From positions 1-5,204 of the forward strand of contig JAMWDC010000178.1 of assembly GCA_023819025.1 (NCBI GenBank): 5,204 bases of DNA. Reading direction: 5' to 3'. Each line of letters starts with the position of its first letter. Within the stretch, counting starts at the first letter, position 1. This stretch comes from Candidatus Omnitrophota bacterium. GTDB taxonomy: Bacteria > Omnitrophota > Omnitrophia > Omnitrophales > Aquincolibacteriaceae. The position numbers and the translations under genes are program-made. Below, piece by piece: positions 1 through 5,204 of this stretch. The notes under the pieces were generated by a model that saw only the letters and a program-made list of their open reading frames with translations, was not told where the DNA came from and searched no databases.

Positions 1-289
1 GATTTTTGTTCAAGTACCGCACGAACGACGTGAGACCGCCTTCAAAGTAAAACGTCATCTCGCGATTGTCGCGCTCGTCTTTGAAGGCAATTGTCAAACC
101 GCGCGTGAGGAATGCCATTTCGCGGAAGCGTTGGGCCAGGGCCTCGTACTGGTAGTCGAGTGTCTTCATGATGCTCTTATCGGGCAGAAAAGTGGTTGTG
201 GTGCCTGTGTCTTTGGCTGGGCCCAGCTCTTTGACCGGGGTAGCAGGCACGCCACGTTCGTAGCGCTGAAAGTAACGCTTGCCATCGCG
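1..289 (-). CDS. gyrB: DNA gyrase subunit B, internal fragment truncated at both sides
   Basis: This encodes about 96 residues from the N-terminal ATPase half of GyrB, the subunit that hydrolyses ATP to drive DNA supercoiling in the cytoplasm. Reading leftward, the protein shows RDGKRYFQRYERGVP, then DTGTTTTFLPD (the TGT that lines the ATP pocket, near 200-208), then RFREMAFLTRG, DERDN and YFEGGLTSFVRYLNKN. These match in order roughly residues 120-220 of the Escherichia coli protein. The downstream part lies beyond the left edge. The upstream part, about 120 residues with the ATP-binding Asn and Asp motifs, should lie to the right of 289 but is absent: the sequence there belongs to a different gene on the other strand. 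ParE is a possible alternative name, but the wording fits GyrB best. The phrasing recalls Chloroflexota GyrB, which is only an impression. It is either a broken copy or one side of an assembly join. Confidence 0.93.
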
Positions 290-302
290 CGCGGTATCCG
301 GA
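284..302. other. Head-to-head junction of two 5'-truncated genes; likely assembly chimera
   Basis: GyrB similarity on the - strand stops near the codon for the Arg of RDGK (287-289). Sequence that fits the + strand giant protein begins at about 302. Both genes appear to lose their N-terminal parts at the same place. No promoter, ribosome binding site or inverted repeat separates them. A deletion or inversion between divergent genes could give this layout, but gyrB is normally essential and single-copy, so a misjoined metagenomic contig is the simpler reading. The exact breakpoint cannot be set from sequence alone. Confidence 0.65.
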
Positions 303-658
303 TGACGATTCCGATTCCGCGCCGTCTGTTGACCGAGCCGGATTACCAGGAATCGGCCTATCGATATTTGGCAACGTGGGCTTATACGATGGGAGTTGAG
401 TACGGAACGGATTTTGTTGCGATCGGCAGTGAAGTCGAAAACAATCTCATTGATACGGCCAGAATCAACCAACTTCTTACGGACGAAAGTGCCCTGGGGA
501 ACATCCGCGAAACCTTCGGTGAACTGACGCATCAACCGTATAACATCAGCAATTACGGAAATGCCGGAAATCCGGTGAGAGTGATTGGCTTGGATGAAAT
601 TTCCGACAAGGACCTCGAATTCAAAGATCTTGTCAGCGCTTCGACGCCGGATCGAAAT
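302..658 (+). other. N-terminal segment of the giant protein, unassigned
   Basis: These are residues 1-119, between the junction and the kinase-like domain. The segment opens with a basic and proline-containing stretch (MTIPIPRRLLTEPDY). A likely helix with YRYLATWAYTMG follows, then mixed polar sequence ending in SASTPDRNYPG, just before the first kinase strand. It has no RSExR motif, no recognisable catalytic signature and no signal peptide. It may be the tail of a preceding module whose beginning is lost at the junction, or an N-terminal extension of the kinase-like domain. I do not recognise it. Confidence 0.5.
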
Positions 659-3600
659 TATCCCGGCGTTTACATCGGGGTCGATAATGGCGGCGGTTCA
701 GTCCGATTCGGTCTGTTAGTGGACGGCAAATATACCCGACTTCCAAAAGAACTCGAGAGAATCTCTACTATGACTGAAGGTCATGAAACCGGGGCCGAAT
801 ATGTCCGTCGTCTGGCGGATCATTTCCGCACGATCGGTGATTGGGTTCAGAAGAACTTACAGAGAAAGGTTGACGGGGTAGGAATTGATATCCCCGGCGT
901 GGCGGACCAGGCCGCAAACCGCATGGTCACGCTCGGTCAACTGACGAATAATAAAGGTTGGAACGAAGAAGATATCCGGGCCGTGGGCGGCATGATGCCG
1001 GAAATCACAAAAGCACTCGGTCTTCCTCCTGATCGCGGCGTGATCCGCAATGACATGGACGGGATCCTCGGCGGTATTCTGGCCGTGGTGGCCAGGCTCA
1101 AACCCGATTTTATCGTACGCACAAACGGCAACTTCCGTTTTGACTGGATGGGCAACGGGCACGGCCATCAGTTTGCCGTGTTTTCAAAGCCCATGCCGGC
1201 GCCCACCGAAGGCGGGCACCTCTTCGTCGATTTCGCGAAGCCCGGCGAGAAAATTTTCGACACCGAATCCCGCACACGTATTTCCAACCTTGTCGATACG
1301 GCCCGTCAGCATGGATTGCCGGCAGGGGATCTTGATGTCAAGTCCATCGGCGAAGCCGCGGCGAATCCCCAACACCCCCGTTATGAAGCCGCGATGCAAA
1401 CGTTCAGGATGTTCGCGCATTATTACGCGCAGAATCTTGTCCTGGGATACCTGATGACCAAACTCACCGGCGTCGGAAACGGCGCGGACGTACTCTTTGG
1501 CGGCGGCATTGCCCGAGGGACGACCGGCCGGATCTTGCGCGATCTGACCGTTGAAGAACTCAATAACCTCGGATACGGGGATAAGATCCGCATCGAACTC
1601 ATTGCCGAAGAAGAAATCCTGACCGTATTGGATGATCTCGACGACATCGGTCCCATGGGATCCGCGCATCTGATCCAAGGGATTGTCGAGGAGCAAGAAA
1701 AAGCCCGCCACACCGAAATTGGACAGGCAGGCAAGCGATCAGAAGCGAGAAGGGAATTAGAAGGCAGGGAAGCGTTTGACCAGATGACGGTACTTGGGAA
1801 GAGCTGGGTCGAGTCGTGGATTCCCGAAGAGGGGATTACGATGGAGGACGGCACCAAGGTTACGCGGATCACGAATTCCCAGGAACTTCCGGCGGCCGTG
1901 AGACCTTATTGGAATGATCATGTTGCGCTCGTGATTCTCGACAATCGAAAATTGGATTACAAGGCTTATATCGGGATTCATCATTTAGTGCCTTTTACCA
2001 ATACCTTGGCGGAACCGGAACCGATCGAGGAACTTTCAGGCGCCATCGGCGGCATCCGCAATCTCGGTCTTGACAAATGGAAGACTGAGGAAGAGGCCAT
2101 GATCGATGCGCTCATCCTTTCTTATCCGATGACAGTCAAAGTTGCTTGGGTCGGATTTAACGTCTTGCCCTTGGGGGGATCCAAGACTATGATCCGGTAT
2201 AATCCCAATGCTTCTGATAGTGAACGAAAAGCAGTCTACGCAAGTGTCGGCAAGGTCCTCGAACAGTTTCCTCTCACGACGGTCGGACAAGATGTTAACA
2301 CCTCAAAAGAGTTTTTAGAATGGATCGGAGTCTATGCGCCGAGCCGGACCGTGGGTTCGACGAAACTACCGCTTGGCGGCGAGGATGCCTCACCTCAAAC
2401 AGCACTCGGAATCCAGGCCGGAATGCGGGAGGCCGTGAAGGCCGTTTTTGGCGAAGAGGCTGTTTTAGCGAATCGTCTGATTTCGATACAGGGTATAGGC
2501 AATGTCGGAAAAAGTCTGATGGATCATTTGGTCAAGGGAGATAAAGCCCGCGTGGTGGTTTGTGATACGAATGAAAAGATGCTGGACGCCATTCGCCGCG
2601 AGTACGGTGGTCGTGTCCATAACATTTCCAATGTCGCGACGTTTGATTTTGACAAGGTCAAGTCCGGACAAATTGCGATTATCAGTAATCCCGAAGATAT
2701 TTATGACGTGCCCGCGGAGATATTCAGTCCGAATGCCTTGACGTGGGTGTTGAATGAGAAGACGATCCCGCGTCTAGCCAAGGCCGGTGTCAAGATCGTG
2801 GCTGGTGCAGCGAATGAGCAGTTGGCGACTCCTGAAGACGCCCGGCGGCTCGCGGATGCCGGCATTACCTATGCCGTGGACTATGTCATCAACGGCGGCG
2901 GCGTCTCCGGAATCTTCACCAAACTTTTCGGCGTGAATATGGAACAAGTTATCCGCCAAATCGGAGAATCTACGGGATTCATCATTCGCGAGGCGCGAAG
3001 ACAAGGATTGCTCACGACCGAAATCGCCGAACGCGAGGCCATGCGGAGACTCTACGAATTCGACCGCGCAGTTTTGCGCAAGGCGCGGGCCATTGTCGAA
3101 GCGCGTTCAAAGCGAGCCGAAGTTCGAACCGAGCCCTCCGATGAAATTCTGTCTGCGATCGGTGCTTCTTACCCCGACCTCGCTGATCTGATAGCTCAAT
3201 ACCATGCTGCATCCGGAGTCGAACTTCGTGCCGATGAGGTCCTGTCTCAACTTCAGACAGGCCGATTAACTCCGGACGTCCAGGATTTTATTGAATATGT
3301 CTATCCCCGCTCGGAAACAAGAACCCCAGCGGAGGCAGCGTTGGAACGGGAATGGCCGACCGCTTCGGTGACGGATTTCCGTAAATTCCTCGAAGCGATC
3401 CAAGCATTGAGGCCTAAAATTACCGGGTGGAATCCGGAATTGACCGAGGAGCAAAGGGAAAAGGCGAGTTACCATTTCCGCGATCTTGAGGCAGGAAAAG
3501 ACAGGCTTACCTTTACACATATTTATAACTCTGCGGCCAGCCGTACGACAAATATCCTTGAAATCGAGATGACGCCGGGCAAGGGAGACCAGATCGCAGA

Positions 3601-5204
3601 GATCACGGTTACCTTTAAGTGGCGTTATGATTATCGCGCAGGCGAGCCACGGGTCCAGATAAGAACCGTCCAGCTTTCGTTCACTCAAAACAAAATGGAT
3701 TTATATTATACACCGGTATACGGCCCGAGAGAGCTTACGCTCGGAGAATCCATTAAGGTAAAGGAATGGCCGCTTGAAGCAATCCGCTTTGATCTCGTGA
3801 ATATGGGCTTCCGGTTCAAATTAGCGGATATCCCGTCCCGCCTCTATTATCCCTATTACCGGGACCAACGATTCTTACTCGACCGGCATCGTGTCATTCC
3901 GCCCCAGTTTCCGCTTCGCGGCCAAGGGAGTACCGAAATAGAAAAGCGGTCGGAAACAAGAATGAATGAGCTGAACGAAATGGCGGAACGTCTCAAGGCG
4001 TCGTACCTGCCTCTCAGAGAAAGATTAAGCAATATCCAGTTTGCGTTAACCCGTGCCGCCATGCACACACCTTTCCCGGCAATCAGTGATGCGATGAGGC
4101 AGGAGGCGATGGAGGCCGCAGTTGAAGAAGCAAGAACCATACAAAAATTGGTTGGCGATTTTTCGAAAAATCCTCTTCTTGGGGACTTTGTTGACAGGGT
4201 CATTCAATTTCGCCGTTCCGAGGTCCGCACGCAAGCTGCGAAACAGACCCGGGCGAATTTCTTTGCGAACTTCCAGCGCCAAGTTGCTTCTTTGCCACGG
4301 CTGGCTCGGTCGGAAGCGCGGGTCGAAGTGCCGGGGGAATTTCGGCAAATCGTTCAATCGACTCCAAATCCGGTTGAAGCAATCAAAGCCCTTGCGCAGT
4401 CTTCTGAAACCCAACGCCTCGAAATTGCCGCCAAACAGATTGCACCTCAGCCTCATCGCGGGGATGTCTATTTTCTGGCCAAGCCCCTCGATCAGGCGGA
4501 GCCGCAAAAATCACGGGTTGTTGTCTATTCGAATCTTCAGGAAGGTGAGAAGGGAGTTAAAGTTTTGATTCTCACTTCGTTATTCCCCGAGGGCGGTCAG
4601 GAATCCGGCAAAGATTATGCAATGACCGCTTCTGATTTCCTTGAACGGATCAAGCAGGGTGGGGTCATCAAAATTACGCCGAAAATCACAACCCCTCAAA
4701 TTCCAATGACAGCCGTTGAAGCTCTTCCTACGCAGGCTTTACAACGGCCTGCGGAATTGGCCAATATCCTTAGAAAATTGCCGTCAACCGTTGTCGATCA
4801 AGAGGAAAAAACCGTTGCTAATGTTGTTAAACAGGAAGGGATTGCGGAATTCTCACGGGGAGCTTCCAAAACCTTTGCGGTTACCTATGAACTGGCAATA
4901 GCCGGAAAGGTGCGGGCCATTGCCGAGGCTCACGGTCTTTGGAAGAAATTTCTTGTAAAGGATTTTACGATCGGCAGCCAGAATTATACGCCTCTGGCTG
5001 TTACTCAAAATTTTGAACGGGGGACCGTGGTGACGGTAACTTATCAGGCGCGTCCCACCCGCGCGGAGCTCAGGGGAACAATGCAAAGAGTAGCGAGCAT
5101 AGCGCAGAGAGCCGACGCCGCTATCGCCGTTTCGGGTATTTCTCGTGCCCAGCTCCGGCGGCAGAAGAGATTGGATTGGCGTACGGCCCAAGAGATTCTA
5201 AGAT
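302..5204 (+). CDS. Giant multidomain protein (ROK-like kinase, Leu/Glu dehydrogenase and unassigned modules joined by RSExR motifs), partial
   Basis: This frame has no stop for 1634 codons and runs off the right edge. It is also open leftward to base 2, but there it is only the complement of gyrB codons. ATG 302 is the first Met after the junction. It has no Shine-Dalgarno sequence, so it is a numbering point and not a supported start; ATG 392 is no better. Modules in order: unassigned 1-119, ROK-like kinase about 120-464, amino-acid dehydrogenase about 539-923, helical 943-1002, strand-rich 1008-1215, helical 1221-1304, linker 1310-1335, mixed 1341-1586, tail 1592-1634. R-[SA]-E-x-R motifs mark the boundaries after the kinase and onward. 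I see no signal peptide or long hydrophobic membrane segment, so a cytoplasmic location is likely. Kinase and dehydrogenase are normally separate proteins of about 300-370 residues. The frame keeps domain similarity across module joins without a shift, so the fusion appears real. Its overall function is unknown. Confidence 0.92.
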   Translation, partial: MTIPIPRRLLTEPDYQESAYRYLATWAYTMGVEYGTDFVAIGSEVENNLIDTARINQLLTDESALGNIRETFGELTHQPYNISNYGNAGNPVRVIGLDEISDKDLEFKDLVSASTPDRNYPGVYIGVDNGGGSVRFGLLVDGKYTRLPKELERISTMTEGHETGAEYVRRLADHFRTIGDWVQKNLQRKVDGVGIDIPGVADQAANRMVTLGQLTNNKGWNEEDIRAVGGMMPEITKALGLPPDRGVIRNDMDGILGGILAVVARLKPDFIVRTNGNFRFDWMGNGHGHQFAVFSKPMPAPTEGGHLFVDFAKPGEKIFDTESRTRISNLVDTARQHGLPAGDLDVKSIGEAAANPQHPRYEAAMQTFRMFAHYYAQNLVLGYLMTKLTGVGNGADVLFGGGIARGTTGRILRDLTVEELNNLGYGDKIRIELIAEEEILTVLDDLDDIGPMGSAHLIQGIVEEQEKARHTEIGQAGKRSEARRELEGREAFDQMTVLGKSWVESWIPEEGITMEDGTKVTRITNSQELPAAVRPYWNDHVALVILDNRKLDYKAYIGIHHLVPFTNTLAEPEPIEELSGAIGGIRNLGLDKWKTEEEAMIDALILSYPMTVKVAWVGFNVLPLGGSKTMIRYNPNASDSERKAVYASVGKVLEQFPLTTVGQDVNTSKEFLEWIGVYAPSRTVGSTKLPLGGEDASPQTALGIQAGMREAVKAVFGEEAVLANRLISIQGIGNVGKSLMDHLVKGDKARVVVCDTNEKMLDAIRREYGGRVHNISNVATFDFDKVKSGQIAIISNPEDIYDVPAEIFSPNALTWVLNEKTIPRLAKAGVKIVAGAANEQLATPEDARRLADAGITYAVDYVINGGGVSGIFTKLFGVNMEQVIRQIGESTGFIIREARRQGLLTTEIAEREAMRRLYEFDRAVLRKARAIVEARSKRAEVRTEPSDEILSAIGASYPDLADLIAQYHAASGVELRADEVLSQLQTGRLTPDVQDFIEYVYPRSETRTPAEAALEREWPTASVTDFRKFLEAIQALRPKITGWNPELTEEQREKASYHFRDLEAGKDRLTFTHIYNSAASRTTNILEIEMTPGKGDQIAEITVTFKWRYDYRAGEPRVQIRTVQLSFTQNKMDLYYTPVYGPRELTLGESIKVKEWPLEAIRFDLVNMGFRFKLADIPSRLYYPYYRDQRFLLDRHRVIPPQFPLRGQGSTEIEKRSETRMNELNEMAERLKASYLPLRERLSNIQFALTRAAMHTPFPAISDAMRQEAMEAAVEEARTIQKLVGDFSKNPLLGDFVDRVIQFRRSEVRTQAAKQTRANFFANFQRQVASLPRLARSEARVEVPGEFRQIVQSTPNPVEAIKALAQSSETQRLEIAAKQIAPQPHRGDVYFLAKPLDQAEPQKSRVVVYSNLQEGEKGVKVLILTSLFPEGGQESGKDYAMTASDFLERIKQGGVIKITPKITTPQIPMTAVEALPTQALQRPAELANILRKLPSTVVDQEEKTVANVVKQEGIAEFSRGASKTFAVTYELAIAGKVRAIAEAHGLWKKFLVKDFTIGSQNYTPLAVTQNFERGTVVTVTYQARPTRAELRGTMQRVASIAQRADAAIAVSGISRAQLRRQKRLDWRTAQEILR
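659..1684 (+). other. ROK-type sugar kinase-like domain
   Basis: Residues about 120-464 follow the layout of ROK proteins (sugar kinases and related repressors of the hexokinase/actin fold). The phosphate-1 loop is at 128-139 (DNGGGSVRFGLL, usually DxGGTxxxxG). GVGIDIPGVAD matches the ROK GIGIPG strand. ND at 250-251 matches the END motif, whose Asp is the catalytic base in active kinases. EGGH at 303-306 matches the GExGH motif that contacts sugar. DVLFGGGIAR (GGG at 400-402) matches the adenosine-site strand IVLGGGV. GPMGSAHL (from 450) matches the closing GLLGAA helix. Two features are off. The phosphate-2 glycine loop is degenerate (RTNGNFRF), and the zinc-binding Cys cluster (CxCGxxGC) found in many ROK proteins is absent. 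No DNA-binding helix-turn-helix is evident before it. Membership in the fold is well supported; activity and sugar preference are not. Confidence 0.82.
1751..1915 (+). other. Linker and N-terminal extension before the dehydrogenase domain
   Basis: Residues 484-538 follow the first RSEAR motif. They begin with charged helical sequence (RELEGREAFDQM), then a Trp-containing stretch (SWVESWIPEEG), then a short strand-like part (TKVTRIT). In free-standing leucine dehydrogenases the N-terminus before the first strand is only about 20-25 residues, so this is an addition of about 30. It reads more like part of the dehydrogenase module than an independent domain. Confidence 0.5.
1916..3070 (+). other. 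Glu/Leu/Phe/Val dehydrogenase domain, leucine dehydrogenase-like
   Basis: Residues about 539-923 align along their whole length with the NAD-dependent leucine dehydrogenase type, which reversibly deaminates branched-chain amino acids to 2-oxo acids. The substrate-binding Lys is in MTVKVA (K613), the catalytic Lys in PLGGSK (K628) and the catalytic Asp in GQDVNT (D664). The dinucleotide loop GIGNVG is at 731-736. D755 at the end of the next strand (VVVCD) favours NAD over NADP. The AGAANEQL motif has Asn838, and DYVINGGG at 860-867 matches the family's DYVINAGG. The domain is about 385 residues, against roughly 360-370 for a free leucine dehydrogenase. One oddity is FNVLPLGGSK in place of the usual LNLGGAK, about three extra residues between the two lysines. 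Phenylalanine, valine or glutamate specificity cannot be excluded. All catalytic residues I can check are present, so the domain is probably active. Confidence 0.93.
3128..3307 (+). other. Short helical segment between two RSExR motifs, unassigned
   Basis: Residues 943-1002 are a 60-residue piece bounded by RAEVR and RSETR. Its sequence suggests three or four helices: DEILSAIGASYPDLADLIAQ, then ELRADEVLSQLQTG, then DVQDFIEYVYP. No catalytic signature is visible. It could be a small helical bundle or a spacer following the dehydrogenase. Its clean framing by two motif copies is the main reason to treat it as a unit. Confidence 0.55.
3323..3946 (+). other. Strand-rich unassigned module (residues 1008-1215)
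   Basis: This 208-residue piece lies between two RSETR copies. It begins with helical sequence (AALEREWP, DFRKFLEAIQAL). It then becomes rich in alternating hydrophobic residues typical of beta strands: DRLTFTHIYN, NILEIEMTPG, AEITVTFKWRYDY, VQIRTVQLSF and MDLYYTPVYG. A helix-strand part follows (LEAIRFDLVNMGFRFKL), then a Tyr-rich turn (RLYYPYYRDQRF). The N-terminal helix plus antiparallel-sheet look suggests a compact alpha-beta domain, but I cannot name a family. There is no signal peptide, no cysteine and no obvious metal or nucleotide motif. Confidence 0.5.
3962..4213 (+). other. Helical, possibly coiled-coil module (residues 1221-1304)
   Basis: This 84-residue piece lies between RSETR and RSEVR. 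It is dominated by charged, Leu/Ala/Met-rich helix: MNELNEMAERLKASYLPL, ERLSNIQFALTRAAM, then after a Thr-Pro-Phe-Pro break AMRQEAMEAAVEEARTIQKL. Heptad-like spacing of hydrophobic residues suggests a helical hairpin or short coiled coil. No enzymatic motif is visible. A 26-residue helical piece (1310-1335) follows before the next RSEAR copy at 4307. Confidence 0.5.
4322..5059 (+). other. Mixed module of unknown function (residues 1341-1586)
   Basis: This piece of about 246 residues lies between RSEAR and the RAELR near the end. It starts with a helical part (FRQIVQS, VEAIKALAQ). Residues 1385-1460 follow with short strands: HRGDVYFLAKPL, SRVVVYSN, VKVLILTS, then TASDFLERIKQGGVIKI. A Pro/Thr-rich stretch (KITTPQIPMTAVEALPTQAL) looks like a flexible linker. 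The end is mixed helix and strand (AIAGKVRAIAEAHGLWKKF, YTPLAVTQNFERGTVVTVTY). The HRGDVYF to VVVYSN part faintly recalls the opening strands of PemK/MazF-like SH3 barrels, too weakly to name. It may hold two modules joined by the Pro-rich linker. Confidence 0.45.

Larger units (their letters stand above)
1736..5074 (+). repeat. Seven dispersed R-[S/A]-E-[A/V/T/L]-R motifs at module boundaries
   Basis: The five-residue motif occurs in frame at seven places: RSEAR 1736-1750 (residues 479-483), RAEVR 3113-3127 (938-942), RSETR 3308-3322 (1003-1007), RSETR 3947-3961 (1216-1220), RSEVR 4214-4228 (1305-1309), RSEAR 4307-4321 (1336-1340) and RAELR 5060-5074 (1587-1591). The spacings are 459, 65, 213, 89, 31 and 251 residues. 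The residue before is often basic (Lys at three copies, Arg at one). Codons differ between identical copies: RSEAR is spelled CGA TCA GAA GCG AGA at one site and CGG TCG GAA GCG CGG at another. The repetition is therefore at protein level and not a recent DNA duplication. None lies inside the kinase-like or dehydrogenase domain. The last copy is the weakest. The role is unknown: candidates are a processing site, a docking tag or a conserved linker. Confidence 0.85.

Noticed and set aside
2..301. Leftward extension of the giant + strand frame, open to base 2
   Set aside because: It is the exact codon-for-codon complement of the gyrB fragment, and the peptide has no domain character. It is an antisense shadow and not part of the giant protein.
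284..302. Genuine divergent promoter region between gyrB and the giant gene
   Set aside because: There is no room for promoters, no ribosome binding site before ATG 302, and gyrB lacks its first 120 or so codons.
177..374. - strand open frame of 65 codons across the junction
   Set aside because: It lies in a different frame from gyrB, crosses the likely chimera point and has a low-complexity basic peptide.
857..1984. Several - strand open frames of 72-175 codons opposite the kinase-like domain
   Set aside because: All overlap the strongly supported + strand domain, resemble no protein family and are expected antisense frames in sequence of this base composition.
2036..3688. - strand open frames opposite the dehydrogenase and following modules, and a + strand frame at 2320-2544
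   Set aside because: They overlap a dehydrogenase with all catalytic motifs in frame, or the continuing giant frame. Their peptides show no recognisable motifs.
4122..4568. + strand open frame of 148 codons in another frame
   Set aside because: The peptide is very rich in Arg, Lys, Leu and Ser, typical of a frame-shifted reading. The giant frame through the same bases continues without interruption and carries two RSExR motifs.
5060..5157. RAQLR near 5140 as an eighth copy of the boundary motif
   Set aside because: It lacks the Glu found in all other copies and lies only about 20 residues after RAELR, so it is likely chance in an Arg-rich helix.

Overview
The window carries one very long + strand reading frame, open from 302 to the right edge (1634 codons, no stop). 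It is joined at about 284-302 to a fragment of DNA gyrase subunit B that reads the other way. I see no RNA gene, promoter, terminator, insertion sequence or CRISPR array. There is no intergenic space apart from the join itself.

Layout: 1 to about 289 (- strand) is an internal piece of GyrB cut at both sides. From 302 to 5204 (+ strand) is a giant multidomain protein, partial at the right edge and probably at the left. Residues are numbered here from the ATG at 302. In order it holds: an unassigned N-terminal segment (1-119); a ROK-type sugar kinase-like domain (about 120-464); a Leu/Glu/Phe/Val dehydrogenase domain with its key residues present (about 539-923); a short helical segment (943-1002); a strand-rich unassigned segment (1008-1215); a helical segment (1221-1304); a short linker (1310-1335); and a mixed segment (1341-1586), followed by a tail that runs off the window.

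The most striking property is a five-residue signature, R-[S/A]-E-[A/V/T/L]-R, which occurs seven times. Each copy falls where one recognisable or apparent module ends and the next begins, and never inside the two recognisable enzyme domains. The copies are spelled with different codons, so the repetition lies in the protein and not in the DNA. The enzyme-like modules are normally separate cytoplasmic proteins. The layout therefore looks like a bacterial polyprotein, or a beads-on-a-string giant protein with a conserved inter-module tag. This is inference: nothing here shows that the chain is cut.

Organism: giant, mosaic reading frames of this kind are known from the candidate phylum Omnitrophota (OP3) and some other uncultured bacteria. 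From memory, motifs like this one also occur in Omnitrophota proteins. That placement is tentative. The GyrB fragment reads more like Chloroflexota GyrB. Together with the head-to-head truncation, this suggests that the join may be a metagenome assembly chimera. How the two enzyme activities cooperate, if they do, cannot be read from the window: one would phosphorylate a sugar and the other would oxidatively deaminate an amino acid.
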